The notes: generated by a model from the letters alone, not told the origin. A stretch of DNA of 64,000 bases from Fragilariopsis cylindrus CCMP1102 (GCA_900095095.1 FMBT01000415.1:59889-123888); one strand, 5' to 3'. Shown: positions 11,745-23,370, counted from the first letter of the stretch. A program made the numbers and translations.

Positions 11745-12300
11745 GATGACTGTTAATGACAAATGGATGAAGTGTATATTTATGAAAAAGTGCTAAATTG
11801 CTGAAACTACTGTGCTTGGTACCGTTTTTGAATTTGATTATTGTGCTACTTATTGTACGATCATGTTGTTATCGAGCGAAGTAAGTGCAGCTACTGTAGC
11901 TACTGTAGAGCAATAGCTAGACTCGTGTAGCAGCTACGTACTTAGCAGCTACAACAACGTATGGTCATACAGTTAGCGCAAAGAAAAATTAGTGGCAAAC
12001 GCGATACAGCCAATGCTCAGGGGGATAATTCAAATTTCAGGGTTGAAATATTTTACAATTTCTGCCCCCTTTTACAGGATTAGCCCAAGAAAAATACAAA
12101 ATATACAGTACTAGTAGTCAAATTGCTTACTGAGAATATATCTAGGAAATGCTCTAGATTACATATTATACATGTGTGTTTTGAACTGGTATGTGTGCCC
12201 AGTGCTCTAGGTCCTATGTGTGTGCGTCTATGTGTGTGTGCGTATGTGTGTGTGTGCGTACATGTGTGTGTGTGTGCATTGTTATCGACACTTATAATTG
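11745..12300. other. Intergenic with TG microsatellite
   Basis: Contains the 5' flank of the WD40 gene and the 3' flank of the histidine kinase gene. CTACTGTAGC palindromes occur near 11890-11910. The microsatellite is listed separately. Confidence 0.5.
12195..12280. repeat. (TG)n-rich interrupted microsatellite
   Basis: An interrupted TG/CG run just 3' of the histidine kinase stop codon. Open frames over it encode only Cys/Val or Thr/His repeats and are not genes. Confidence 0.9.
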
Positions 12301-15300
12301 TCAACGTTGCTGCTGTTGGAGACCACTTGATGATTCATCGCTATCGTCGCAATGTTCGCTGTGTAGCTTATAAAGCTTTGCCTTAAGGTCTTTAAATAAA
12401 ATTGGTTTGGGTAGCCAGTCGTCGAAGCCTAGTTCTTCGTAGTCGGAACGCTTCACGCTCGCTGTCAATCCTAGGATGGGCAAATCGCTGTATCCCATTG
12501 TCCTCAATCGTCTTGTTGCTTCCAAACCATCCATCACGGGCATCTGGATGTCCATTAAAACAGCGTCGTAACATACCCCGCTGCCGTGTAGCGAACGTTG
12601 TTTCTCGATCATATCAATGGCCTGTCGGCCATTTTCTACCAAGGTTGACTTATGACCCATACGCTTCAGCATGTTCGCGACAAGTTTTTGGTTGATCTTG
12701 TTGTCTTCGGCGACCAATATGTTCATCGATGTAGCGTTCTTCTGATTGTCCTCGTCTCCATTGCCGTCTCGGATTGTCCCGTCAATAACTTCTCTAGGAA
12801 GTTCGATCGGTAGAGTAATGTAAAAGGAAGATCCCCACTCCTCGTCGCTATCGACACCGATCGAACCATCCATCGTTTCTTGTACGAGTAATTTACAAAT
12901 AGAAAGTCCCAAGCCAGTACCACCGAAGTTACGAGCAACAGACAGGTTCGCTTGTTGATACTTTTCGAAAATCGTATTCTGATTTTCTTTGCTTATTCCC
13001 ATACCAGTGTCGGTCACAACTATTTTGAGAAAGCGCGGACTATCGCCGCTTAGGGGAATGGTGGTACTACTTTTTGCTACACCAGTACAATTTCCCCTTA
13101 TAATTCCGTTGCCTTCCTCTTTTCTTTCTAATAGTGACGACGATGACAACGATCGCAGAGATGAGTTTGAGCCATCAATATTAGTTTCTTTTGTAGTAGT
13201 TGATGTAGCAGCAGCAGCAGTTACAGTGGAGTTGGAAGTGCACTTTGGAGGACGATTAGTGGAAGACACTTGAACATGAATCCCGCCCTTTTCCGTAAAT
13301 TTTACAGCATTCGAAAGAAGATTTAGCAAAACTTGTCTCAACCTATTTGGATCGCCTGCAAAGGTATATTATAAATACAATTTTGAGAGACAGTAGAAAA
13401 ATAGCAAAACAAAGAGCACTAACGAATTCATCGTACCTATTATTCGAAACGGAATATCGTTGCTCCTTATGTTGGGATGGTGTTGGCATTGATTCTCCTT
13501 CTTTTTGCTGAAACTAGGATTAGAGAGAAAATTATCATAATAGAAGCATAATAATTGGTGAGACGAAATAAGCGCGTCACGATAAAGGTATATACGGGCG
13601 AGATTCAATAGTTCCTACTTACGAATGAGTTCTTCCCACTTTCCTTCTTCGAGGAGGCACATAGCCACGAGAAGTATCATAACTTCTCCTTCGACGAAAT
13701 TTCTTTCTTCGATCACTATCAATATCAATACCAGGGTTCACATTGTCGTATTCGTCATCCTCGTCAGAACCACCATATTCCAAAGTCAACGTCAAGCCTT
13801 TTTCTTCGCAACTCCCCCGTACCGCCTCCATGGATCCTTGAACGACGCTCAGAAGCTCGAAGGGTATACGCTCGATCTTCATTTTACCTGCTTCCAATTT
13901 GCTGTAGTCCAAAACGTCGCTAATAACCGTCATGAGCTGGTTTGCGCTAGACTTAAGTAACTTAATGTATCCCTTCTGCTCATGCGTTAGATTGCCCACT
14001 GTTTGACGACTCAAAACTGAAGGCCAAGTAGATCGCGCGGTTGTTGTATTTATCAGACTAGTGCTATGACACTTTCTAAAAGTGGTTGTTCTCTCTAGTT
14101 CCTCTGTGCTAGTAGGAAACACGGCGTTGTGGCTGGAATTGCTGTCAACGATGCCCAAATTTTTGTTACTGTTATTGTTGGTGCTGGTATTACTACACGC
14201 GTCTAGTTCAAGTAGATCGATGAAACCTGTCACTTGATGCAAGGGTGTACGAATTTCGTGTGCCATAATTGCAAGGAATTCTGACTTTTGCAAACGAGCT
14301 TCCCTTTCACGTTTAGCCTCCATTGCGTCTGATTTGTCTTGAGCGCTGTATAGAATAACTGGTCTCGACGTCACAGGATCCTTAGTTCTGCGCAATTGTA
14401 TGGCCGACCATTGCGTCCGACCTTTCGTGGAAGTGTGGAGTTCAGCCTCGATACTAACAGTTGTCGTGTTGGTCGGGTTATTTAACATTGTCGCATTATT
14501 ATTTTGCATGGCAGTAGACGTACCGTTGCTGAATAAAATTTGTTGCTGTTGTTGTTGTAATAGTTCTTTAGGCTCATCTTGAAGGCTTTGAAGAAGCTCT
14601 CGTGCGACTTTTTTGTTCACGAAGCGATCCATAAAATTTCCCTGCTGTTATTTGATGATAAAGTTTGTACACCACCATACTGTTGTTCGAAGAGCTGGTC
14701 ATAGAATGCAGATTCATCGTCGGAATCCATGCCATCCATCAGCGATTCTGCGTCATCTTCCTTTTCTTCGTCATCTACATCCAATTCGTCGTCGTCGTCG
14801 TCGTCTGATGGCGGTAGGTACGCCGCCGGGTTCTGATACATAACCCGCCCCTTCATATCGAATTGACAAACTGCCATCGGTAAATGTCTTATCTAGCAAA
14901 CAAAGAATGGCATGGTTTATAAGATTTTTTTAGAAAGGGAGAAAAATATTAGATGATGAGAATACAACTACTTATAATTTTTTCTGTCAAAACGGATTAC
15001 GGTAAAGTAACACCAAACGCTGCAACGAGAAGAAAAAGCGGTAATAATATATCACAACTATCATTGCTGATAGCTAAAAGCATGGACCTAACTTACTATT
15101 TCAACTCCTCGCAAAATTTCTTGATTTACGGGATTATCATCACCTATGCGACAATTTGATTATAATGATTATGGTTGTTATGATTTGCGTCTAGGATGTG
15201 ATGAGAGGGACAGTATCATCGTCGTGAGGATCGATATATTCCTCTTCGTTGTCTTCTTCTTCTTCCTCCTCATCTCCCGCCTCATCATTTTTCTCTACAC

Positions 15301-16495
15301 CATCAGCAGCGTCGCCAACATTGTCCTCGTCTATTTCTTCAGTTACATCTTTCTCATTGACGTCATCTTACAGGTTGTCGAATATTGTTCGGTGAATTTT
15401 TCAGCGGTAACTACTTCGGTAATTACTTCGTTATCTCCGTCGTTAGTCGCAACGGAATTGCATCGATTAGAACTCTCGCTAGAATTAGAAAGCCGTTTCG
15501 AAACCTTATGTTTGGCTGGAATGTTTGTATTTGTATTTGTATATGGTGTGCTACTACTGCTTGTACTGCTGCTAGTATTTGTGTTTGAGTTTGCGGTTGT
15601 GGTTGTGTTTGTTCCCGTACTACCGCTACTGCGACCGCCGGGATTGTAATTAATACTGCTATCACTACTATTAAAATGATTATTTATATTCGACGAAGTC
15701 GGGGTGATCATATTCGCAACAACGAAAATGGAACAATGGGTATCATCAGGAGAAAATCGGACAGCTGTCATAGCTATTTTAAAGGAGAAAGAAATGTACT
15801 GTTAGATAACGAGATGAAATTAATCCTGGCTGGAAGAAATAATAAAGAATTGTAGTGGTCTTTGGTAACGACGACAACGACAACGACAACGATAATGATA
15901 ACGACAACGACAACGACGACGAAATTGATAAATATTTATTTTATTCCTTACTCATTTGAACAGTTTTTGCTTTTCCTTTTGGGTACAAAGTCCAGATATC
16001 CTGTACAAGTTGACCACGTTCAACGCGATTTTGACATTCTTGTGTCCGAGCAGCCGAGGCTGCAGACATATCGGTCATACTACGATTTAAAAATTCTTCT
16101 AAATTAGGTGATGACCATAATTCTAAACCAGCTAAATTTGAATATTTGTTTTTCCGTTCTATAAAATCAAATATCCATATCGGTGTTGATACCAATAATG
16201 AGAAGGCCTTTAATTGTTCTTTTGTTACAATATGCATGGGATCGTAGGAAGGAAAATGGGGTGTCGTCTTTGACGATCGTCGTGACTTGCTTCGGCTACT
16301 TGATGATGTATGGCTTGTTGTCGAGGATGTTACTGTTGCTGTTGCTGTGCTACTATGCATGCTGCCGTGACTCATTTCGATTATTTCGTTTTCGCTGTCG
16401 TCGTCGCTATTACCCCTATTAACTTGGGAGCTTGTAGCACGTCTACTAGCAGATCTGTCAAGGCTGTTACTAACAGCTGCTGTACTTGGAATCAT
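12301..16495 (-). CDS. Hybrid histidine kinase: PAS-PAS-HisKA-HATPase-receiver, five exons
   Basis: Exons as I read them: 16495-15952, 15773-15097, 14892-13623, 13507-13437, 13355-12301 (about 1,205 residues). Exon 1 starts with a Ser-rich tail, then a PAS-like domain (PIWIFDF, GLELWSSPNLEEFLNRSM, DIWTLYPKGKAKTV). Exon 2 carries a long Asn/Ser then Glu/Asp-rich linker. A second PAS follows (VEIIRHLPMAVCQFDMKGRV). The kinase core has the H-box FLAIMAHEIRTPLHQV, N-box RLRQVLLNLLSNAVKFT, G1 VTDTGMGIS, F-box IFEKYQQAN and G2 GGTGLGLSIC. The receiver (ILVAEDNKINQKL, VLMDIQMPVMDG, LPKPI) keeps the acidic pair, phospho-acceptor Asp and Lys. No membrane span is evident, so a soluble sensor is likely. 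Single-base frame changes occur near 15368, 15200, 15130 and 14636, mostly missing homopolymer bases. Confidence 0.85.
13438..13507 (-). other. Micro-exon 4 of the hybrid histidine kinase
   Basis: A 71-nt exon (13507-13437) supported by phase agreement on both sides. The upstream join gives THS-KKKENQ. The downstream join gives NDIPFRIIG-DPNRLRQVLL, the canonical lead-in to the ATP-binding N-box. Its acceptor is TTTCAG and its donor GTACGA. Confidence 0.7.
15860..15925. repeat. ACGACA hexanucleotide repeat inside histidine kinase intron 1
   Basis: Degenerate ACGACA/ACGATA repeats within intron 15951-15774. Frames across it give only Thr/Ile repeats. Confidence 0.85.
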
Positions 16496-17642
16496 ATCGT
16501 ATAATTAGCATCAATGATGACAGTAACAGCGTTATGTTTAGTTGTAAACTTACCAGATATTGTATGTATCATTCCAGCATCTGAAATTCTGTTAATTTTG
16601 CGTCGTTGGTTTTGAACAACGATATGTTCGAAAATGTTAATCCCTATGATGTGCTGTAGTACTGTACGTGGTATGACTGTGTGATGTAGTTGGAGAAAGT
16701 TAAATAATTTCATTTAATCTATTTCCATGACGATGCGCTGACGGAATCGCTGTGGCACTAAATTTCACGCGTTCAGACAGCGTTTTCCTAGATAATTATT
16801 TTGTTTAGGCTCTACTATACTTATGGTCATGGAAATGCAAAATAATTTTCTACTGATAATAGCCCGAGCACTATCTAAGTGTTAGGAAGTCACGATAAGC
16901 TACGATCAGCAATTCTGAATATACTGTACAATGTAGTACAACTAAAGACGGTATTTTTTTGACTCGACTGAAAATTACTTAGCTTACAATAGTACTTAAC
17001 ACTATCAATAACAGTCATCATAATGATAATAATAATATATTATTATATTTTCGTGTCACATTATTAAAAACGAATAGAAAACACGCTCATGTCATGTGTA
17101 CATCACATCATTGTGGGTGTAGGACCCATCATCATTGTATGGTCTTTTGAACATGGTGCTGACTGATCAAGAAGTAAATTCCAAGCTTTCCAACTTTCAT
17201 GCAAAACCTATTTAAAACCAAGGATTCTCCACCTTCCTTCTTCTATAATATATACAAGAAAGAGGCATATTGAGGTCTATGTTGACAATGTTGTGTTCAA
17301 AAGTTAGGGGAAAGTATCTAAAAAGGTGATCATAAGCCTCTGATTGATTGTGTTTAGGAGTGACATCAGATAATCCTTACATGGCATGTAAAGGTTAGAA
17401 GTGAAGTTGCCAGTATTTTAACAATTGAAGGATGTGATTGCCTTGAGCTTGAGAATTACATGCAGAATGATTTCAAAATCAAAGGAAATGTCAACTACTT
17501 ACCATTTTGACATATCACTACCACAGGCAGCTGAAATAGCCTAAGAGCAAAGATAAGAGGAAGAAGGATGATCAAAACAACGAATCATGGTTGTGTTCTA
17601 GCTGCTAGAAGTAACAGAGGGCAAATTAGAAGCAATGCATCC
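16496..17642. other. Intergenic; old degenerate coding-like DNA up to the LTR
   Basis: No intact gene. From about 17100 the composition changes from AT-rich spacer to text with coding-like phrasing broken by stops. For example, about 17268-17300 reads HIEVYVDNVVFKS in one frame, which resembles the YVDD region of a reverse transcriptase, but this match is short and may be chance. The young retrotransposon is inserted in this tract. Confidence 0.35.
17638..17642 (+). repeat. Target site duplication, left copy (CATCC)
   Basis: CATCC directly precedes the left LTR and recurs directly after the right LTR (23562-23566). A 5-bp duplication is normal for Ty3/Gypsy integrases. Confidence 0.9.
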
Positions 17643-17821
17643 TGCAGTGCGCACTTATTCACGGGATTAGTTCACTAGTGATTCATCGCTAAAAGACAAT
17701 CAATCGCTAACGAACTGCCTCCATTACAATGGAAGCAACTCTAGAATAGAACTTATGCTTATAATATACATTATCTCACAATAGAAAGCCTCTTCCCTAT
17801 ATACTAGTCTAGGGCATGGCA
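17643..17821 (+). repeat. Left (5') LTR
   Basis: 179 bp, TGCAGTGCGC...GGGCATGGCA. Differs from the right LTR by one base (T at about 17754; A in the right copy). Confidence 0.95.
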
Positions 17822-18477
17822 TGATTTTAAAATCTTACTAATAAGTTATTGACAATAAGATAGGACGTAATATTTTATCTAACATGAAGTACTACGCACC
17901 TCTTGTTCGAAACAAGTAGGCAACGATAACACCAAAAGAGTGATATCAATTGGATAACAACAACCATGGTGGAGAGAAAGCTCCTATACCAGAACGTTGA
18001 AACAGTGAAGATATGGAGGAGACTAGCTCTCCAACGTATCACTTGAAAGACAATATCAACGACATTGATATCATCTTTGAAAGAGAAAATCACATGATAT
18101 GATGAATCGAAAATAAAAGAATTAGCAAACTCTTAATCGAATGAGTCAATCAAATTGAATCAGGTGCGCGCAAGCACACATTCAATAAGCACGACAGCCA
18201 GACAGGGCATGCGTCAAACTGGAAACACTTAAGCAAATAAGTCGTTGAAGGCATTATACAAACAATACATATAACAATGTATAGATATAACAATGAAATA
18301 ATTAGAGGATTAGCAACATGTGTAAGGTACCCATTACACAAGCCTACTAAGTAAATGTCAGTTTAAATGAACTGACACAAAAGCTGACAGGTGCCCAACG
18401 GGTTAAATACAGCGATCAACACTCAAGCACTGAGTATTCAATTCAAAATTCAATCGCACAAAATTATAGGAGTGTAA
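17822..18477 (+). other. Retrotransposon leader
   Basis: The stretch between the left LTR and the first gag frame. It opens TGATTTTAAAATC, which is not a recognisable tRNA-complementary site. Short open frames on the minus strand have no family features. Confidence 0.7.
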
Positions 18478-19140
18478 TTGAAATATTACAACCACACAAC
18501 CAAAAACACGTTCGATTTAATATTAAAAGAAAATTTTGAATTTAACCATGGCAAATCCAATCGTAACAGCGCTGAAGAGCCAGCCAAGGATGCAGCCAAG
18601 GCAAAGAGGGTCCATAGAATCAGCGGGTTCAAACCGTTCCTCTATGACGCAGAAGAATGGGATACGAAATCTCCATCTCAGATCCTCAAGACAACTGAAA
18701 ATGGAAATAGAATTGACAACAAGATGTTCATTCTACAAGGTGATGAAACACCTGAACAGCTCATGTTATGGATCAAGAACTACAATGACAAGATCAATGT
18801 ATCTCTTGCACCAGCAGCACGATTAACCTTCCTTAGAAGAATCGTGGATAAGGAGGCACAAACAATCGTAAGCAATGTCGAAACAGCTTTTGAGTCCTAT
18901 GAGGACGCAGAAGATATTGATAAGATTGAAGATCAAACTATCAAAGATGAAATCAGAGATGAATGTCCTGATGATGCTACCATTGAAGCGTACTTTACTG
19001 CTGGAACTGCAGCGCAAAAGAGGAAGAAGATAACACATATCATTCGCGAATGTATGTATCATCTCAAGCTCAAGATATTTGGTAATGAAACGCTTGGAAG
19101 ATCAAGCTTCATTCAACTAAAAGAACCATACGAAATATGA
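18478..19140 (+). CDS. Gag-like protein, first frame
   Basis: A 220-residue polar protein inside the element, containing Trp/Leu-rich helices (LMLWIKNYNDKINVSLAPAARLTFLRRIVDKEAQ) typical of retrotransposon capsid regions. It ends in ATGA, where the next frame starts. The start is uncertain: ATG 18478 is the first in frame, and a later Met is possible. The step into the next frame could be one missing A in GAAATATG or a programmed shift. No nucleic-acid-binding knuckle is in this part; it lies in the following frame. Confidence 0.7.
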   Translation: MKYYNHTTKNTFDLILKENFEFNHGKSNRNSAEEPAKDAAKAKRVHRISGFKPFLYDAEEWDTKSPSQILKTTENGNRIDNKMFILQGDETPEQLMLWIKNYNDKINVSLAPAARLTFLRRIVDKEAQTIVSNVETAFESYEDAEDIDKIEDQTIKDEIRDECPDDATIEAYFTAGTAAQKRKKITHIIRECMYHLKLKIFGNETLGRSSFIQLKEPYEI

Positions 19141-19877
19141 AGATCTCACCACAACTGGGAGTAGCAGCATGGAGTAAAAGGTTTGATACCTTCCAACTGT
19201 ACCTTCCTATGTGTCTGTGGGACGCAGGAGCCAAGAGAGGACTATATCCTGCTAGGTATGATGAAGAAAACTGTCGCAAAATACTGGAATATGCGTTGTC
19301 TCCAGTATACCTCACGAAACTTCACAATGATGGGTGGTGCTTACAAAGCAACCCATACACCCAATCTATCACCAAGCTCAAGGAGATTGAACCAGGAATT
19401 CTTAAGCAATTAAAATTTGTAAAAGAACAACTGCAACAAGCAAAGGATATTGCTGAATTGCAGAAAGGAAAAGGAAAATCTTCTAATACTGCCTCTTCTA
19501 GAGATAGAAAGCAGAATGGTGGAGAGAAACGATAACGCGAGTGTGACACCTGTGGCAAGAGACATGCAGGTGAATGCTGGAAGCTCCAGTCTGGAGGAGG
19601 GAACAACAACAGTGGTCGTAAGGGCAACAATTTCTTTTCTAAGAAAGATGCTAAGCAATACATGAAAAGTATGTTCGCGAAGCAAGCCTCTGGCAACAGC
19701 TCCGATTCAAGTGATTCCGATGATGAAAACTCTTGGAAGCAAGGGTTGAATCAGGCAGAGCAGATGCATGTGTTGGCATCAGCTGGTGTTGCTCCGACTG
19801 AAAGAAATATCAATTTCGATCCGTCAGATCTTAAAAGATACAGGAAGCAAGCGAAGAAGTACTTCAAGAATGCTTGA
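19137..19877 (+). CDS. Gag-like protein, second part with zinc knuckle; in-frame TAA at 19533
   Basis: Continues capsid-like sequence (WSKRFDTFQLYLPMCLWDAG) and then meets TAA at 19533-19535. The same frame goes straight on with a zinc-knuckle-like motif CDTCGKRHAGECW (C-x2-C-x3-H-x3-C), a Ser/Asp tract and a basic tail ending at TGA 19875-19877. The knuckle sits exactly where a Gypsy nucleocapsid should be, so the TAA interrupts a once continuous Gag, or is read through. The next frame (pol) is in the same phase, directly after the TGA. Confidence 0.7.
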
Positions 19878-22800
19878 AGTACGAAAACAAAGAAGCCAGG
19901 TAGGATCCTTCACAGGCCTACACCGGTACTAGTTGGTACTGTTGATGGTACATTATATCCAAGTCGGGCAAAGCCACTGCATGGCGCAAGGCGCTTCTGT
20001 GAAGTGCTGCTCTCAATAGTTAATGACAATGGTCAAGAAACTATGGCTCGATGTCTCCTAGACACTGGATGTACCAAGTCAATGATACTGAAACAGTTTA
20101 CAGATAAGAAGCGACGAACCAAGTTGTCAAAAGAAAATACTATCCAATATGAGACATATGGTAGTACATTCCACTCTTCAATGACAGCTAGCGTGGGCTT
20201 CAAGATGCTTGAATTCGAAAATCAGAAGAATCAAACCATCGAATACAAGTTCCAAGTAGATGAGACGTCTAATCCAAGAAAACAACAGTATGATGTGATT
20301 ATTGGAAATGACCTCCTATGGAACATGGGAATCAATATCTTATTCAAGGAACAAGAGATCCATTGGAATGAAGATAAAATCCCTCTAAAGACTATCGGTC
20401 AGTTGCACGATCGTGCCACTTGTAACATGCTATATAGCATGCACACTGATAGCCCTCTTCTACAAGATGCAGAAGAGAGACAAAACAAGATGTTAGAATG
20501 CAATTACTCCAAGGTCAACATAGATGCTATGGTAAATGACTTGGATATTGATGCTACCAACAAAGAAAAGCTGAAAAAGACCCTCCGAAAATTCGAACGA
20601 GGTCTATTTGGTGGAGGTTTGGGAACTCTCAAACACTGTAAGCCTGCACACATCAAGTTAAAACCTGGTGTGGTGCCTTATAAAGGAAGATACTTCAATC
20701 TTCCCAAGGCTTACGAATATATTGCTAAGAAGGAAGTAGAAAGAATGGTCAGCATTGGTGTACTGCAAGAGTTACCATGGCATGATGATAGCCCTTGGGC
20801 ATCTCCATCCTTTGGTGTTTCAAAGAAGACTGGTGATATACGTATCGTAACAGACTTCCGAGAGTTGAATAAGTGGGTTGAAGTGGATCCATTTCCATTA
20901 CCCCGAATCAATGAAACACTGCAGAAACTTGAGAAATTCAAGTCTGCAACAGCACTTGACTTATCTCTTGGTTTTTATACAATTCCACTTGATGAAGAGA
21001 GTCAAAAGCTATGTGCAACTATACTTCCCTGGGGGAAGTATAGATATCTAAGAATGCCTATGGGCGTTGCTTGTGCACCTTCTATGTTTCAGTCTATTAT
21101 GACAGAAACTCTTAGAGGATTAGATGTACTAGTGTATATCGATGATATACTGGTGATTCAAAGAGTAAACGAATCAACTGAAGATCATTTACAAAAGGTT
21201 GAGCAAGTTCTGCAGCGTCTACAAGATGCCGGATTCAAAGCTAATCTTAGAAAGAGCTTCTTCATCATGCAGAAAAGCGTTGAGTATCTCGGATACCAGC
21301 TTACTAGTGAAGGTATCGGTCCACAGCCAAAGAAAATTGAAGCGATGGATAGTATACTACCACCAACAAGTGGAAAACAGCTCAGAAGGTTCCTAGGAAT
21401 GATAAATTTCTACAGAGACCTATTCCGGGGTAGAAGTCATATTCTATCCCCATTGAATGAATTAGCAGCAGCTTCAACAAAGAAAAAGAACAGTACCAAG
21501 CGTCCGATTCCATTTCTTATGTTGGAAAAGCATCTAACTGCTTTTAACAAAGCCAAGGAAATGATAAAAACAGATGTACTGTTATCATTTTCAGACTTTG
21601 ACAAGCCCTTTCATCTGTACACAGATGCAAGTGACATCCAACTGGGTGCAACGCTCGTCCAAGACGGCAAGCCACTTGGATTCTATACAAGAAAACTCAG
21701 CGATCCACAGTTGAACTACACTGTAGGTGAAAAGGAACTCCTTGGTATAGTAGAAGGTCTGAAAGCCTTTGCAGGAGTTATTCGTGGACAAGACTTAACA
21801 GTCCACACGGATCATCTCAATCTCCTCTACGCCAAGTTGCCTAGTCAGAGAATGATGAGGTGGAGAAATCCTGTAGAAGAATATAATCCTAAAGTGGTCC
21901 ACATTGCAGGCATTGATAACGATGCTGCAGATGCTCTATCAAGATTAGATCTTGATGACAAGGCTGATGACTTGAGAGTGTGGGAACAGAAACAGAAGAG
22001 ACTACAGTATGAAGACGTAAAGATGATGAATCTTTGCATGTTTATGTCAGAATCAAACTTCGCGGAAGATGGATTTGACTGTGATAACAACATACTGATG
22101 ACTACTTCAGATAACGAATCATCGTATCCATTAGATCTACAATCAATGCAAACAGCACAGCTGAATGATGAAAGCTTAGTAAATATGGTTGACAGCCACA
22201 TTACAAGTAACAGTACAAGTTCAATGACCTACACATATAAATCTGTAGAAGGAATTGAACTGATACACAAGAATAATAGAATCCTGGTACCCCAATCAAA
22301 ACAACAAGTTGTATTAGAGTGGTATCATAATATCTTAATTCATCCAGGTGAAAAACGCATGATTGAAACAATCAAGCTAGTATTCACTTGGAGCGGTCTC
22401 AACAAGCAAGTGAAACAGCTTGTCAAGACCTGTCATGAGTGCCAGATGTACAGGAAAGCTGGCAAGAAGAAGTACTCACTACTACCACCCAAGACTGCAG
22501 AATCTATTCGATGGAATAGAGTTAACGTAGACCTATGGGGACCAAAGTCAGTAGTGAATTCAAATGGCTTTACATATGAAGTACATGTAATGACCATGGT
22601 CGATCCAGTCACTGGCTGGTTTGAACAACAACAATTATATGGTCCTCCAACAGCATACAGATGCCAACAAATCCTTGACAGTGTGTGGTTATCACGATAT
22701 CCACGCCCAAAAGAAATTGGATTTGATAATGGAACTGAATTTAAGGCAGAGTTTTCTGAACTCTGTGATAACATGGGTTTAAAACAAAAACCAAGTAATG

Positions 22801-23339
22801 CGTGGAACCCTCAATCAAATGCTATACTAGAACGGATACACCAGGTATTAGGTGATGGTTTATCAACATTCGATTTAGAAAATACACCCATTGAAATGGA
22901 CGATGAAGATCCATTTGATGAATACCTCTCTTCAGTGGCCTATGCAATTAGATCATCGTATCATCAATCACATGGACACTCACCAGCACAGCTTGTGTTT
23001 GGAAGAGATATGTTTTCACCAGTATCAACTGAAATTGACTGGAATGAAATCAAAAATAATAAACAAACAAAAATAAACAAAAATAATATTAGAGAAAACT
23101 CAAAAAGAGTACCTCACATCTATCAGAAAGGTGATCTCATCACACTGAAGAAACCAGGAATCCTTCGCAAGCTAGCAATACCTCGTGAAGGTCCCTACAA
23201 GGTTATTATAAAACATAATAATAATGGATCAATATTAATTGAAAAATCCCCAACAAACATAAAAAATGTCAATGTTAGGAGGGTTACTCCATACTATCGC
23301 AAACCTGAAACTCCTACCATCATTAACAACAGTGAATGA
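19878..23339 (+). CDS. Pol polyprotein: protease, reverse transcriptase, RNase H, integrase
   Basis: The frame is open from the codon after the gag TGA; there is no ATG before the protease, and a GTG occurs at 20004. The protease has CLLDTGCTKSMI. Reverse transcriptase shows DSPWASPSFGVSKK, RIVTDFRELNKW and the catalytic VYIDDILVI. RNase H shows LYTDASDIQLGATLVQDG, EKELLGIVEGL, HTDHLNLLY and DNDAADALSRLD. Integrase has an HH-CC-like zinc region (YHNILIHPG...CHECQMY) and a core with Asp in NVDLWGP, Asp in GFDNGTEF and Glu 35 residues later in NAILERIHQ. All catalytic residues are present and the frame has no internal stop over about 1,150 codons, so the enzyme set may be functional. Translation probably depends on suppression of the gag stop. 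The protein lacks a chromodomain. Confidence 0.95.
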   Translation, partial: STKTKKPGRILHRPTPVLVGTVDGTLYPSRAKPLHGARRFCEVLLSIVNDNGQETMARCLLDTGCTKSMILKQFTDKKRRTKLSKENTIQYETYGSTFHSSMTASVGFKMLEFENQKNQTIEYKFQVDETSNPRKQQYDVIIGNDLLWNMGINILFKEQEIHWNEDKIPLKTIGQLHDRATCNMLYSMHTDSPLLQDAEERQNKMLECNYSKVNIDAMVNDLDIDATNKEKLKKTLRKFERGLFGGGLGTLKHCKPAHIKLKPGVVPYKGRYFNLPKAYEYIAKKEVERMVSIGVLQELPWHDDSPWASPSFGVSKKTGDIRIVTDFRELNKWVEVDPFPLPRINETLQKLEKFKSATALDLSLGFYTIPLDEESQKLCATILPWGKYRYLRMPMGVACAPSMFQSIMTETLRGLDVLVYIDDILVIQRVNESTEDHLQKVEQVLQRLQDAGFKANLRKSFFIMQKSVEYLGYQLTSEGIGPQPKKIEAMDSILPPTSGKQLRRFLGMINFYRDLFRGRSHILSPLNELAAASTKKKNSTKRPIPFLMLEKHLTAFNKAKEMIKTDVLLSFSDFDKPFHLYTDASDIQLGATLVQDGKPLGFYTRKLSDPQLNYTVGEKELLGIVEGLKAFAGVIRGQDLTVHTDHLNLLYAKLPSQRMMRWRNPVEEYNPKVVHIAGIDNDAADALSRLDLDDKADDLRVWEQKQKRLQYEDVKMMNLCMFMSESNFAEDGFDCDNNILMTTSDNESSYPLDLQSMQTAQLNDESLVNMVDSHITSNSTSSMTYTYKSVEGIELIHKNNRILVPQSKQQVVLEWYHNILIHPGEKRMIETIKLVFTWSGLNKQVKQLVKTCHECQMYRKAGKKKYSLLPPKTAESIRWNRVNVDLWGPKSVVNSNGFTYEVHVMTMVDPVTGWFEQQQLYGPPTAYRCQQILDSVWLSRYPRPKEIGFDNGTEFKAEFSELCDNMGLKQKPSNAWNPQSNAILERIHQVLGDGLSTFDLENTPIEMDDEDPFDEYLSSVAYAIRSSYHQSHGHSPAQLVFGRDMFSPVSTEIDWNEIKNNKQTKINKNNIRENSKRVPHIYQKGDLITLKKPGILRKLAIPREGPYKVIIKHNNNGSILIEKSPTNIKNVNVRRVTPYYRKPETPTIINNSE

Positions 23340-23370
23340 CAATAGAAGACTATTTGAATACTTAATATAG

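Noticed and set aside
12080-12386. Cys/Val- and Thr/His-rich frames
   Set aside because: Products of the TG microsatellite.
15146-15649. Long hydrophobic plus-strand frame
   Set aside because: It is the antisense of the Glu/Asp- and Ser/Thr-rich linker of the histidine kinase, which continues kinase exons with matching splice phase.
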